Of a stretch of 64,000 bases of DNA, positions 8,207 to 15,970 are shown one piece after another; position 1 is the stretch's first letter, and each line of letters begins with the position of its first letter. Both the position numbers and the translations under genes were made by a program. The DNA is from an uncultured Capnocytophaga sp. Lineage in GTDB: Bacteria > Bacteroidota > Bacteroidia > Flavobacteriales > Flavobacteriaceae. The notes under the pieces are model-generated. The model did not search any database. It saw only the letters and a program-made list of their open reading frames with translations, and was not told where the DNA came from. The DNA lies in NCBI RefSeq assembly GCF_937936315.1, contig NZ_CALGWU010000040.1:80771-144770 (forward strand), in the 5' to 3' direction.

Positions 8207-9084
8207 AGTTCAGCCGAGGCTACCACAGCCTCTTTATTTATCTTTTTCACCAAACCTTGTAGTACTTTACCAGGTCCTACTTCAATAAATTCGGTAGCGC
8301 CATCAGCAATCATTTGTTGTACGCTTTGTGTCCATTTCACAGGAGCGGTAAGTTGCTTGATAAGGTTGGTTTTGATAGCATTTTCATCGCTTACGGCTGT
8401 AGTGGTTACATTTTGATAAACAGGGCATAACGGCTTGTGGAATGTTGTTTGTTCAATTGCTGCAGCTAATTCTTCTTCAGCAGGTTTCATCAGTACTGAG
8501 TGGAATGCACCACCTACGGGAAGAACAAGAGCGCGTTTAGCGCCTGCTTCTTTCATCTTTTCGCAAGCCGCTTCTACTGCTTTGAGTTCGCCTGAAATCA
8601 CCAACTGACCTGGGCAATTATAGTTGGCAGGAGTTACAATCCCATCAATTGTTGCACAAAGTTCTTCCACTTTGGCATCCTCTAAGCCCAATACGGCAGC
8701 CATTGTACCAGGTTGTAATTCGCAAGCCTTTTGCATTGCAGCTGCACGTTTGGCTACTAATTGCAAGCCATCTTCAAATGAGAGGGTTCCATTGGCTACT
8801 AAAGCAGAAAATTCACCTAATGAATGTCCTGCGACCATTTGAGGAGCAAAATTTTTACCAAGCACCTTGCTAAGGATTACTGAGTGCAAGAATATAGCAG
8901 GCTGGGTAACTTTGGTTTGTTTAAGGTCTTCATCAGTACCACTGAACATTATATCGGTAATAGAGAATCCAAGAATGCCATTAGCCGCTTCAAAAAGCGC
9001 TTTAGCTTCAGCAGATTTTTCATATAAGTCAAGCCCCATACCTACAAATTGGGCTCCTTGACCAGGGAAGATGTATGATTTCAT
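8203..9084 (-). CDS. fabD: Malonyl-CoA:ACP transacylase FabD
   Basis: 293-residue enzyme that loads malonate from CoA onto acyl carrier protein for fatty acid synthesis. The oxyanion motif PGQGAQ is at 7-12 and the nucleophile Ser88 is in GHSLGE; the catalytic His is in GGAFHS. Length is normal. It has its own well-formed promoter inside the 3' end of coaBC and is coupled to a downstream MlaF-type ATPase. Confidence 0.96.
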   Translation of the reverse strand: MKSYIFPGQGAQFVGMGLDLYEKSAEAKALFEAANGILGFSITDIMFSGTDEDLKQTKVTQPAIFLHSVILSKVLGKNFAPQMVAGHSLGEFSALVANGTLSFEDGLQLVAKRAAAMQKACELQPGTMAAVLGLEDAKVEELCATIDGIVTPANYNCPGQLVISGELKAVEAACEKMKEAGAKRALVLPVGGAFHSVLMKPAEEELAAAIEQTTFHKPLCPVYQNVTTTAVSDENAIKTNLIKQLTAPVKWTQSVQQMIADGATEFIEVGPGKVLQGLVKKINKEAVVASAEL

Positions 9085-9111
9085 TTATTTATTTTTATAA
9101 GATTGAAAGTA

Positions 9112-9143
9112 CAAAGATATTACTTTTCTATAAGAATGCCAAA
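9112..9143 (-). promoter_or_regulatory. fabD promoter
   Basis: Minus strand: TTTG (9143-9140), 20 bases, TATCTTTG (9119-9112), an exact match to the Bacteroidota sigmaABfr consensus and spacing. The -33 box lies within the last codons of coaBC. Confidence 0.8.
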
Positions 9144-10304
9144 TATTTGCGTCAAAATATCTTTAGCAACTTCTTCTTTAGTTTTTAAAGGAAAACTGAT
9201 TTGTGTTTCTTTAGTAATAAAAGTAACTTTATTAGTATCGGTACCAAAACCTGCCCCCGCATCACGCAAGGAGTTGAGTACAATGCCATCTAAGTTCTTT
9301 TTCTCTAATTTAGCTTGGGCATTAGCTTCCTCATTTTCAGTTTCTAAAGCAAAGCCAATGAGTGTTTGAGTAGTTTTAATCTTACCTAAAGACGCCAATA
9401 TATCGACGGTAGGGAGTAAGGTTAGACTGAGATTACCGCCTTTCTTTTTAATTTTTTCGGGGGCTACAGTTTCAGGAGTATAGTCGGCTACAGCTGCGGC
9501 GAGGATAGCGATGTCACAAGTAGAAAATTCGGTTACAGCAGCTTCGTACATCTGTTGAGCGCTTACCACCCGATGTAAATGAATTTGTGAGTGAATATTC
9601 TTTTCAGAAGATGGTCCTAACACTAAATGTACTTCAGCACCTTGTCGTACGGCTTCATTAGCAAGAGCAATCCCCATTTTGCCAGAGGAGAAGTTTCCTA
9701 TAAATCGCACGGGGTCGATAGCCTCATAAGTAGGACCAGCGGTGATAAGTATTTTTTTACCCTTAAGAGGAAGATTTTCGGAAAGTGTATTTTCTAAAAA
9801 CAGAACTATATCTTCGGGTTCAGCCATACGTCCCTGCCCTACAAGTCCGCTAGCAAGTTCGCCATAAGTTGCGGGAATAATGTGATTGCCATAAGATGCT
9901 AATTTCGCTAAATTCTCGGTAACCGTAGGGTGAGCATACATATCCAAATCCATTGCAGGAGCAATGAATACAGGTGCTTTAGCGGAGAAATAAGTAGCCA
10001 ATAGTAAGTTATCACATATCCCGTGAGCCATTTTAGCAATGGTATTAGCCGTAGCAGGAGCGATGAGCATTGTATCAGCCCAGAGTGCTAACTCCACGTG
10101 GCTATGCCAATCACCCTCGGGAGATGAAAAACTCGTAAGCACCTGATTTTTAGATACTGTACTGAGAGTAAGAGGTGTTACGAACTCCTTTGCATTTTCG
10201 GTAAGGATAACCTTTACATTGTGTCCTTTTTTAGTGAGCAAACGCACCAATTGAGGCGTTTTGTAGGCGGCAATTCCTGCTGTAATACCAAGTACTATAT
10301 TCAT
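9120..10304 (-). CDS. coaBC: Bifunctional CoaBC (PPC synthetase/decarboxylase)
   Basis: 394 residues; makes phosphopantothenoylcysteine and decarboxylates it to 4'-phosphopantetheine for CoA. N-terminal flavin decarboxylase domain (1-180) has SHVELALWAD with the catalytic His; C-terminal CoaB domain starts at KILITAGPT. Compared with the E. coli enzyme as I recall it, the PxMN motif reads PAMDLDM and the active-site Cys158 position (ACGDIGPGRM) reads ASGLVGQGRM, i.e. Ser. These may be lineage-wide variants. It follows rpoZ but a strong hairpin lies between them. Confidence 0.94.
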   Translation of the reverse strand: MNIVLGITAGIAAYKTPQLVRLLTKKGHNVKVILTENAKEFVTPLTLSTVSKNQVLTSFSSPEGDWHSHVELALWADTMLIAPATANTIAKMAHGICDNLLLATYFSAKAPVFIAPAMDLDMYAHPTVTENLAKLASYGNHIIPATYGELASGLVGQGRMAEPEDIVLFLENTLSENLPLKGKKILITAGPTYEAIDPVRFIGNFSSGKMGIALANEAVRQGAEVHLVLGPSSEKNIHSQIHLHRVVSAQQMYEAAVTEFSTCDIAILAAAVADYTPETVAPEKIKKKGGNLSLTLLPTVDILASLGKIKTTQTLIGFALETENEEANAQAKLEKKNLDGIVLNSLRDAGAGFGTDTNKVTFITKETQISFPLKTKEEVAKDILTQIFGILIEK

Positions 10305-10322
10305 AATTAAACAGATTGAAAA

Positions 10323-10367
10323 AGGCTTTAAACGGCAAGCGATAGCTTACTACTTAAAGCCTAACAA
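10323..10367 (-). terminator. Terminator between rpoZ and coaBC
   Basis: Inverted repeat AGGCTTTAA / TTAAAGCCT with an inner AAGC-GATA-GCTT hairpin. On the minus strand the stem is followed by TTTTTC, so it should stop bamD-rpoZ transcripts before coaBC. Confidence 0.75.
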
Positions 10368-10388
10368 ACAATTTATAAATACCCATTT

Positions 10389-10703
10389 TTATTCGGTTTC
10401 ACGATAGTATACCTTACCATCTAACCATTCTTTTACAGCAATAGCTTGAGGTTTAGGCAAACGCTCGTAGAAACGAGATACTTCTATTTGCTCTTTGTTC
10501 TCAAAGATTTCCTCTAAACTGTCGTTATTAGTAGCAAAAGCCTCTAACTTTTCTACCAATTCTTTTTTAATTTCGGCGTTTATTTGGTTAGCACGTTTGG
10601 CAATAATAGAGATCGCCTCGTAAATATTACCAGTAGGTGCTTCTATAGCCGATTTGTTGTAAGTAACCGTAGAGGTAGGAGCATCTATTTTTTTAAAATC
10701 CAT
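10389..10703 (-). CDS. rpoZ: RNA polymerase omega subunit
   Basis: 104-residue divergent omega of the Bacteroidota type, recognised by the segment TGNIYEAISIIAKRANQI and by its place between bamD and coaBC, conserved in flavobacteria. Omega helps assemble and stabilise RNA polymerase via beta'. It starts 7 bases after the bamD stop. Confidence 0.88.
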   Translation of the reverse strand: MDFKKIDAPTSTVTYNKSAIEAPTGNIYEAISIIAKRANQINAEIKKELVEKLEAFATNNDSLEEIFENKEQIEVSRFYERLPKPQAIAVKEWLDGKVYYRETE

Positions 10704-10710
10704 AATGTAA

Positions 10711-11511
10711 TTATTTTTGTGATGTAAAACTTTTTAGTGATGTATTAATTTTAGCAAGCATATTCTCAGCTTCCTTTTTGAATTTGCTTTCAGGGTAAGC
10801 GCGCAACAAGTTGTCGTAGGCTTCTTTAGCGGTGTTGAGGCGTTCTTCTTTTTTGCTTTCCACACTATTGATTGCCCACTCATAGGCTGAGTGCAAACGG
10901 GTGTACAAGGCTTCTTCTCTGAAAGGACTTCCAGGGTTATTGGTCAAGAAATTATCTAACGATTTCATCGCAGCCTGATAGTCGCGTATTTTATCGTATT
11001 GTTTGGCAATTTCAAAATCTTTCTTTTCTAAACGCGTTACCAAATCTAAGGTAAGTTCGTTAGCCTCTTTGGTATACTCACTATTAGGGTATCTATCCAA
11101 AAAGTACTGCAATTTTTCGAGAGCCTGATAAGTATAGGTTTGATCTACACTATATTTAGGTGTTTCTAAGTAAAGCGACTTAGCTTCTAAAAAGGAGGCT
11201 TCGGTAGCTTTTTCACTACGAGGGTACAGCTTCTGCAAACGTTCGAACTGATAGGAAGCTAAACTGTACTGCTTGAGTTGATAACAAGCGTCACCATACA
11301 TATAGTAGATGCGTTCCCCTTGAGGTTTTCCTGCATATTCTGAGGCTATTTGTTCAAAAAGGCGATTCGCTTTTTTGTATTTTTTAGCCTTATAGAGCTT
11401 TTCGGCTTCTATGTATTTTACGCTCCCATCTGTAGATTTCAGAGCTTTTTGGTACTCACCACAGGAGGCAAAAAGCACACCGAGCAGACCGATGATGATA
11501 TATTTTTTCAT
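10711..11511 (-). CDS. bamD: BamD, outer membrane assembly lipoprotein
   Basis: 266-residue TPR lipoprotein of the BAM complex that inserts beta-barrel proteins into the outer membrane. Lipobox LFASC puts the lipidated Cys at residue 17; five TPR-like repeats follow (for example YYMYGDACYQLKQYSLASYQFE). I prefer the ATG at 11511 over 11517, because the promoter -7 box ends only 5 bases before 11517, leaving that start at or next to the transcription start. Co-transcribed with rpoZ. Confidence 0.92.
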   Translation of the reverse strand: MKKYIIIGLLGVLFASCGEYQKALKSTDGSVKYIEAEKLYKAKKYKKANRLFEQIASEYAGKPQGERIYYMYGDACYQLKQYSLASYQFERLQKLYPRSEKATEASFLEAKSLYLETPKYSVDQTYTYQALEKLQYFLDRYPNSEYTKEANELTLDLVTRLEKKDFEIAKQYDKIRDYQAAMKSLDNFLTNNPGSPFREEALYTRLHSAYEWAINSVESKKEERLNTAKEAYDNLLRAYPESKFKKEAENMLAKINTSLKSFTSQK

Positions 11512-11521
11512 TAACATTCGG

Positions 11522-11552
11522 CAAAAGTAAAAAGTTTTTCTGATATAACAAA
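11522..11552 (-). promoter_or_regulatory. bamD promoter
   Basis: Minus strand: TTTG (11552-11549), 19 bases, TACTTTTG (11529-11522). The transcription start should fall near 11517, giving an extremely short leader. Confidence 0.75.
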
Positions 11553-11553
11553 A

Positions 11554-12300
11554 TTATGTGAGCATTCCGCCATCTACATTAAGCACTTGCCCAGTGATAT
11601 AAGCCGACATATCGGAGGCTAAAAACACGCAAGCATTGGCTACATCTTCTGGCTGTCCGCCACGCTTAAGAGGAATAGCATCACGCCATCCTTGTACTAC
11701 TTTTTCATCGAGTACAGCAGTCATTTCGGTTTCGATAAATCCTGGTGCAATAGCATTGCAACGGATGTTACGAGACCCCAATTCTAAAGCTATAGATTTA
11801 GTAAAACCAATGATTCCCGCTTTAGAGGCTGCATAGTTAGACTGACCAGCATTACCTTTTACCCCTACCACGCTACTCATATTGATAATAGAGCCTTTGC
11901 GCTGTTTGAGCATCACACGTTGTACTGCTTTGGTCATATTAAACACTGATTTGAGGTTTACTTCAATTACTTTATCGAAATCCTCTTCGCTGATACGCAT
12001 TAGCAAGTTATCTTTGGTGATACCAGCGTTGTTTACAAGGATATCAACAGTGCCAAACTCGGCAACTACAGCATCAACAAACTCTTGAGATTGAGCAAAG
12101 TTAGAGGCATCACTTTGATAGCCTTTCACTTTTACACCTTGTGCGGCTAATTCTTTTTCTAGAGCTTTTGCAGCATCTACCGATGAGCTATATGAAAAAG
12201 CAATATTCGCTCCGTGAGCGGCAAATACTTCGGCTATACCACGACCGATGCCACGACTAGCACCAGTGATAATAGCTGTTTTTCCTTCTAATAATTTCAT
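11554..12300 (-). CDS. fabG: 3-oxoacyl-ACP reductase FabG
   Basis: 248-residue classical short-chain dehydrogenase that reduces 3-oxoacyl-ACP with NADPH in fatty acid elongation. Cofactor motif TGASRGIG (13-20), NNAG, catalytic Ser in INMSSVVG, YAASK and the C-terminal ITGQVLNVDGGM of true FabG. Last gene of the GT5-like/DUF4270/SUI1/fabG run; 34 bases separate it from the SUI1 gene. Confidence 0.95.
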   Translation of the reverse strand: MKLLEGKTAIITGASRGIGRGIAEVFAAHGANIAFSYSSSVDAAKALEKELAAQGVKVKGYQSDASNFAQSQEFVDAVVAEFGTVDILVNNAGITKDNLLMRISEEDFDKVIEVNLKSVFNMTKAVQRVMLKQRKGSIINMSSVVGVKGNAGQSNYAASKAGIIGFTKSIALELGSRNIRCNAIAPGFIETEMTAVLDEKVVQGWRDAIPLKRGGQPEDVANACVFLASDMSAYITGQVLNVDGGMLT

Positions 12301-12334
12301 ATTATAATTGTTAATTATGAATTGTTAATTATCT

Positions 12335-12658
12335 TTAACCTCCTACGCGTTTTACTTTAAATCCTTTTTCTTTAAGGAGTTGCATAATAGTATCTCGGTA
12401 ATCACCTTGTATGAGAATTGTGTCATCTTTTATTGTTCCGCCCACCCCAAGGTATGTTTTGAGCTCTTTAGCCAGTATTTTGAAATCGCTATCGGATCCA
12501 TTATAACCTTCGATTACTGTTACAGGTTTGCCTTTGCGCTTTTCGTATTTACAAAGTAGAGGTTCGTCTTGCAACCATATAGTAGATGGTGTTTCTTGAG
12601 GTACTTCCTCTTCTATATGGTCGGGGAAAAGATTTTTAAGTTGGTCTCTTAAGTCCAT
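12335..12658 (-). CDS. SUI1/eIF1-like translation factor (YciH type)
   Basis: 107 residues with the SUI1 fold in the second half: KRKGKPVTVIEGY, LKTYLGVGGTIKDDTILIQGD and the basic tail KGFKVKRVGG. Bacterial YciH proteins resemble eukaryotic eIF1 and influence start-site fidelity; the role in Bacteroidota is not established. It begins 2 bases after the DUF4270 stop, so the genes are coupled. Confidence 0.9.
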   Translation of the reverse strand: MDLRDQLKNLFPDHIEEEVPQETPSTIWLQDEPLLCKYEKRKGKPVTVIEGYNGSDSDFKILAKELKTYLGVGGTIKDDTILIQGDYRDTIMQLLKEKGFKVKRVGG

Positions 12659-12660
12659 AC

Positions 12661-14184
12661 TTATTTTACTTTGGTATAGTTGATAATCAATTTTACATCT
12701 TTAATTACCACTCCTAAAGGGGTAGCAAGGGCTGTATTGGCAATTTTGCCTTCACCACTTGCACTTTTATAACTACCTGCTGCAGTTTGCTTTATATTAG
12801 ACCCTATAGCAATTGCTAAAGGTACATTCGCACCATTATTAGTTACCATATTAAGAATATGGTTAGTAATCCTTAGTTGGTAATATTTACCTACCCCATT
12901 TTCTTTTTGTAATTTTCCTAAATGCACCAAGTGTGAATAGGCAGAAGTAGTGTTGTTAGCGGTAGGGTCGTACTGATAATCGGCTAACACAGCCCCCGTT
13001 TGAGCATTATAGATATAAAGGCGCTCAGGAGTTTTGCTATAAGTCACGCTTTCATCTACATAAAAGAACAAACTTGCATCAGTTACTAACCATTTTTCAG
13101 ATTTGATACGATCAATCTCACTGTCTGAAAGAGTGATAGAAACTGTTTGTCCTAAAGCACCACTCAAATACACCTTGCTACTATCAGTAAGACTTTCGCT
13201 AATATTGTTAAAGAGATTTATAGTAATGCCATTAAGAGGCAAATCATAACGGCTGTACTGAGTTTTAGTAGCTGTACTACCACTTACATAAGCGGTATAA
13301 CTATACTCCAACTGTATTTTGGCATTTGCCATATTGAGGAGCATCATCACATCTTTAGAGAAGTTAGAGGCAGTGATTTGTATCCCTTTAAAATACTTTT
13401 TAAAGTCGGTAACACTTGCTAATTCACTACTACCTTCTTTGTCTAATATTTTTGTTTGGAAAAAGGAGGGGCTAAGAGGAATGCGCAAACCAGGGGCTAA
13501 CACATCGTGTACAGTTTTAGATTCATCTGCTGTAGTTTCAGGATCGTCAAATTGGAATCGAGTAATTGCTTTGTTATTAATAGCAATAGGTGCGGTAGTA
13601 GCTGAGACAATAGAACTACCTAAATTTGTAAGTACATCAGTATCATTAGAATAATATACTTTTGTTTTGAGGTCGGTACCTATATCGCTGAGGAAGTAGT
13701 TAGTTTCCTTCACTTCTACAATAAAAGAGGCATTTTTGTCACCATAAATAGAATCTAACTGATATTCAACATCTTGGCTATATACAGCATTATTACTTGA
13801 GCTATTAGGGTTAAAGAAAGGGATATACAAATAAGCATTAGTTACTTTCTCGTTTTCGGGTTTATTTTCACTATTCTCTACAGCTTGAGTTTTACTACCA
13901 AAAGTAGGATTAGCAGTTGAGAGTCCCACTTGTGCTACTATAGTAGCAGATTTACTACCAAAGGGAGCTTGAGTATATTTACCGAGCAAATATCCTTCTA
14001 AACCATTAGTTTGCACAGCAGTTTGTTTAATTTGACTTACCGAAATAGTAGCGGTAAAGACATTAGTTTCGTAGTTAGGATTTTTGAGTAGAGCTCCATC
14101 TATTTCATTGAAATCATCGGAGGAACAGGCCGTGAAGATTGTTAGTATAGTAACAAAAAAAAGTAATTTATAAGTGTTATTCAT
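12661..14184 (-). CDS. DUF4270 lipoprotein
   Basis: 507-residue lipoprotein with lipobox IFTACSS (Cys20) and a long, Thr/Ser-rich beta-type body characteristic of DUF4270, a family found next to the GT5-like gene and panC in flavobacteria. Function unknown; the anchor places it in the envelope. It lies 10 bases after the GT5-like gene and 2 bases before the SUI1 gene. Confidence 0.85.
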   Translation of the reverse strand: MNNTYKLLFFVTILTIFTACSSDDFNEIDGALLKNPNYETNVFTATISVSQIKQTAVQTNGLEGYLLGKYTQAPFGSKSATIVAQVGLSTANPTFGSKTQAVENSENKPENEKVTNAYLYIPFFNPNSSSNNAVYSQDVEYQLDSIYGDKNASFIVEVKETNYFLSDIGTDLKTKVYYSNDTDVLTNLGSSIVSATTAPIAINNKAITRFQFDDPETTADESKTVHDVLAPGLRIPLSPSFFQTKILDKEGSSELASVTDFKKYFKGIQITASNFSKDVMMLLNMANAKIQLEYSYTAYVSGSTATKTQYSRYDLPLNGITINLFNNISESLTDSSKVYLSGALGQTVSITLSDSEIDRIKSEKWLVTDASLFFYVDESVTYSKTPERLYIYNAQTGAVLADYQYDPTANNTTSAYSHLVHLGKLQKENGVGKYYQLRITNHILNMVTNNGANVPLAIAIGSNIKQTAAGSYKSASGEGKIANTALATPLGVVIKDVKLIINYTKVK

Positions 14185-14194
14185 CAGTTTATTC

Positions 14195-15004
14195 TTATTT
14201 TTTTAATATTTTAGTATAAAAATCACGATAAACATCTTGAAAAGTTTCTTTATCGCTATTGTAAATCACTGGTTTTCTTAAATTTTTAAGGTATGTTTTA
14301 AAATCATCAGGCATATCTTCACTTACTACGATCACGCCATCGGAATGCTTAATAGCGATACGCATCAAGTTGTAATAAGTAGGGTTTTTGAGAGGATCAA
14401 TTGTTTTTTTACTAATACCATCAAAAGCTACTTTGTTGATAAGTGAGGGATCTAGAGCGTCTTCGTAATCACTATCGAACACTGAGGTAATAATTTTGCT
14501 TTCAGAAAAGATAGGTTCATCTTTGTAGTAAGTGCGTAAGTAAAGAGGCAACAAAGCAGAGACCCAACCATGTATGTGGATGATATCGGGTAACCAATTG
14601 AGCTTTTTAACTGTTTCTACAATGCCTTTTGCAAAGAAAATACAGCGCTCATCGTTATCTGGATACATATTGTTTTCCTCATCAAAGAGTGTGCCAGTGC
14701 GTGCGAAATACTCATCATTATCAATAAAGTACACTTGAATGCGTTCCTTTGGGATGGAGGCTACTTTGATAATGAGCGGCACATCGATGTCGTTGATAAC
14801 AATATTCATACCCGATAGGCGTATCACCTCGTGCAACTGGTGACGACGCTCGTTGATATTGCCAAACTTAGGCATAAAAATACGTATTTGTCCGCCGTTA
14901 GCATTCACCATTCTAGGGGTTTCAAACGACATTTTAGCCAACTCACTATAAGGCGAATAAGGCAATACTTCCGACGACACGTAGAGTACTTTTTTATCTT
15001 TCAT
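14195..15004 (-). CDS. Short GT5-like (glycogen/starch synthase-like) protein
   Basis: 269 residues resembling the N-terminal Rossmann domain of GT5 glycogen synthases (KVLYVSSEVLPYSPYSELAK, PDIIHIHGW), about half the usual 480. The KTGGL nucleotide-sugar loop expected right after SSEV is absent, reading YSPYSEL, and the second Rossmann domain with the ADP-glucose site is missing. It ends at DFYTKILKK with no sign of frameshift, and the gene is intact. I doubt it makes glycogen; a binding or regulatory role linked to DUF4270 is possible. Divergent from panC. Confidence 0.75.
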   Translation of the reverse strand: MKDKKVLYVSSEVLPYSPYSELAKMSFETPRMVNANGGQIRIFMPKFGNINERRHQLHEVIRLSGMNIVINDIDVPLIIKVASIPKERIQVYFIDNDEYFARTGTLFDEENNMYPDNDERCIFFAKGIVETVKKLNWLPDIIHIHGWVSALLPLYLRTYYKDEPIFSESKIITSVFDSDYEDALDPSLINKVAFDGISKKTIDPLKNPTYYNLMRIAIKHSDGVIVVSEDMPDDFKTYLKNLRKPVIYNSDKETFQDVYRDFYTKILKK

Positions 15005-15043
15005 AAAGAGTATTTCTTTAATTTATTTTGCTCTTAGAAGGCA

Positions 15044-15051
15044 CAAAAGTA
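15044..15051 (-). promoter_or_regulatory. -7 box of GT5-like operon
   Basis: TACTTTTG on the minus strand, 40 bases before the ATG; no clear -33 box. Lies back to back with the panC -7 box. Confidence 0.4.
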
Positions 15052-15083
15052 CAAAAAAATATGCACATATCCATAAAATTATA

Positions 15084-15091
15084 TAAGTTTG
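15084..15091 (+). promoter_or_regulatory. panC -7 box
   Basis: TAAGTTTG matches TAnnTTTG and lies 24 bases before the panC ATG at 15115, supporting that start over upstream alternatives. Confidence 0.5.
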
Positions 15092-15114
15092 CACCCAAAA
15101 AAGATTTTATACCG

Positions 15115-15957
15115 ATGATTTACACACAGCAAAAGGAACTCCATTCAGTTATGGAAACCCTTAAAAATCAAGGAAAAACAATAGGTTTAGTGCCTACTAT
15201 GGGCGCTTTACACGACGGACATTTATCACTCATAAAAAAAGCTAAAAAAGAGAATGATATAGCAGTTGTGAGCATTTTTGTGAACCCTACACAGTTCAAT
15301 AATCCTACCGATTTAGAGAAATATCCGCGTACCCTAACAGCAGATGCCGAAAAAATTGCCCAATACAGTGAAGAGGTAATTATATTTGCCCCTACCGTTG
15401 ATGATATTTACGGTGAAGAGGTAGTCGCTCAGCCTTTTGACTTTGCAGGATTAGACAAAGTAATGGAAGGCAGCTCACGACCTGGGCATTTTGATGGTGT
15501 AGGTACGATTGTTAAAAAACTTTTTGAAATTGTAATGCCCGACAGAGCTTACTTTGGTGAAAAAGACTATCAACAACTGCTCATTATCCAGCAAATGGTA
15601 CGACAAACAGGCTTACCAGTGACTATTGTTCCCTGCCCTATCGTGCGCAATAGTGAAGGATTAGCCCTCAGCTCACGCAACGCTCTGCTAAGTGAAGCAA
15701 TGACACAGCGCGCTTCGTTCATTTATCGCACCCTTTTGGCTGCCAAAGAGCGTTTTGCCACTCATACACCTGCTGAAGTAGAAGCGTGGGTGGTAGATAC
15801 TTTTGCTAAAGAATCTGATTTTACCTTAGAATATTTTACAATCACTGATGCTCATAACTTGCAACATATCACTACGAAAGAAGCTGGCAAAGAGTACCGT
15901 GCTTTTATAGTAGTATATGCCGAGGGAGTAAGATTGATTGATAATATATCCTTATAA
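15115..15957 (+). CDS. panC: Pantothenate synthetase PanC
   Basis: 280 residues; joins pantoate and beta-alanine with ATP to make pantothenate. ATP-binding HIGH-like motif in PTMGALHDGHLSLI, FVNPTQF, GEKDYQQL and LSSRN are all present. I start at 15115 (MIYTQQKEL), which gives the normal length; the frame is open back to 15028 but those residues overlap the promoter. panD is not adjacent. Confidence 0.95.
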   Translation: MIYTQQKELHSVMETLKNQGKTIGLVPTMGALHDGHLSLIKKAKKENDIAVVSIFVNPTQFNNPTDLEKYPRTLTADAEKIAQYSEEVIIFAPTVDDIYGEEVVAQPFDFAGLDKVMEGSSRPGHFDGVGTIVKKLFEIVMPDRAYFGEKDYQQLLIIQQMVRQTGLPVTIVPCPIVRNSEGLALSSRNALLSEAMTQRASFIYRTLLAAKERFATHTPAEVEAWVVDTFAKESDFTLEYFTITDAHNLQHITTKEAGKEYRAFIVVYAEGVRLIDNISL

Positions 15958-15970
15958 GTAAAAGGTTGTA

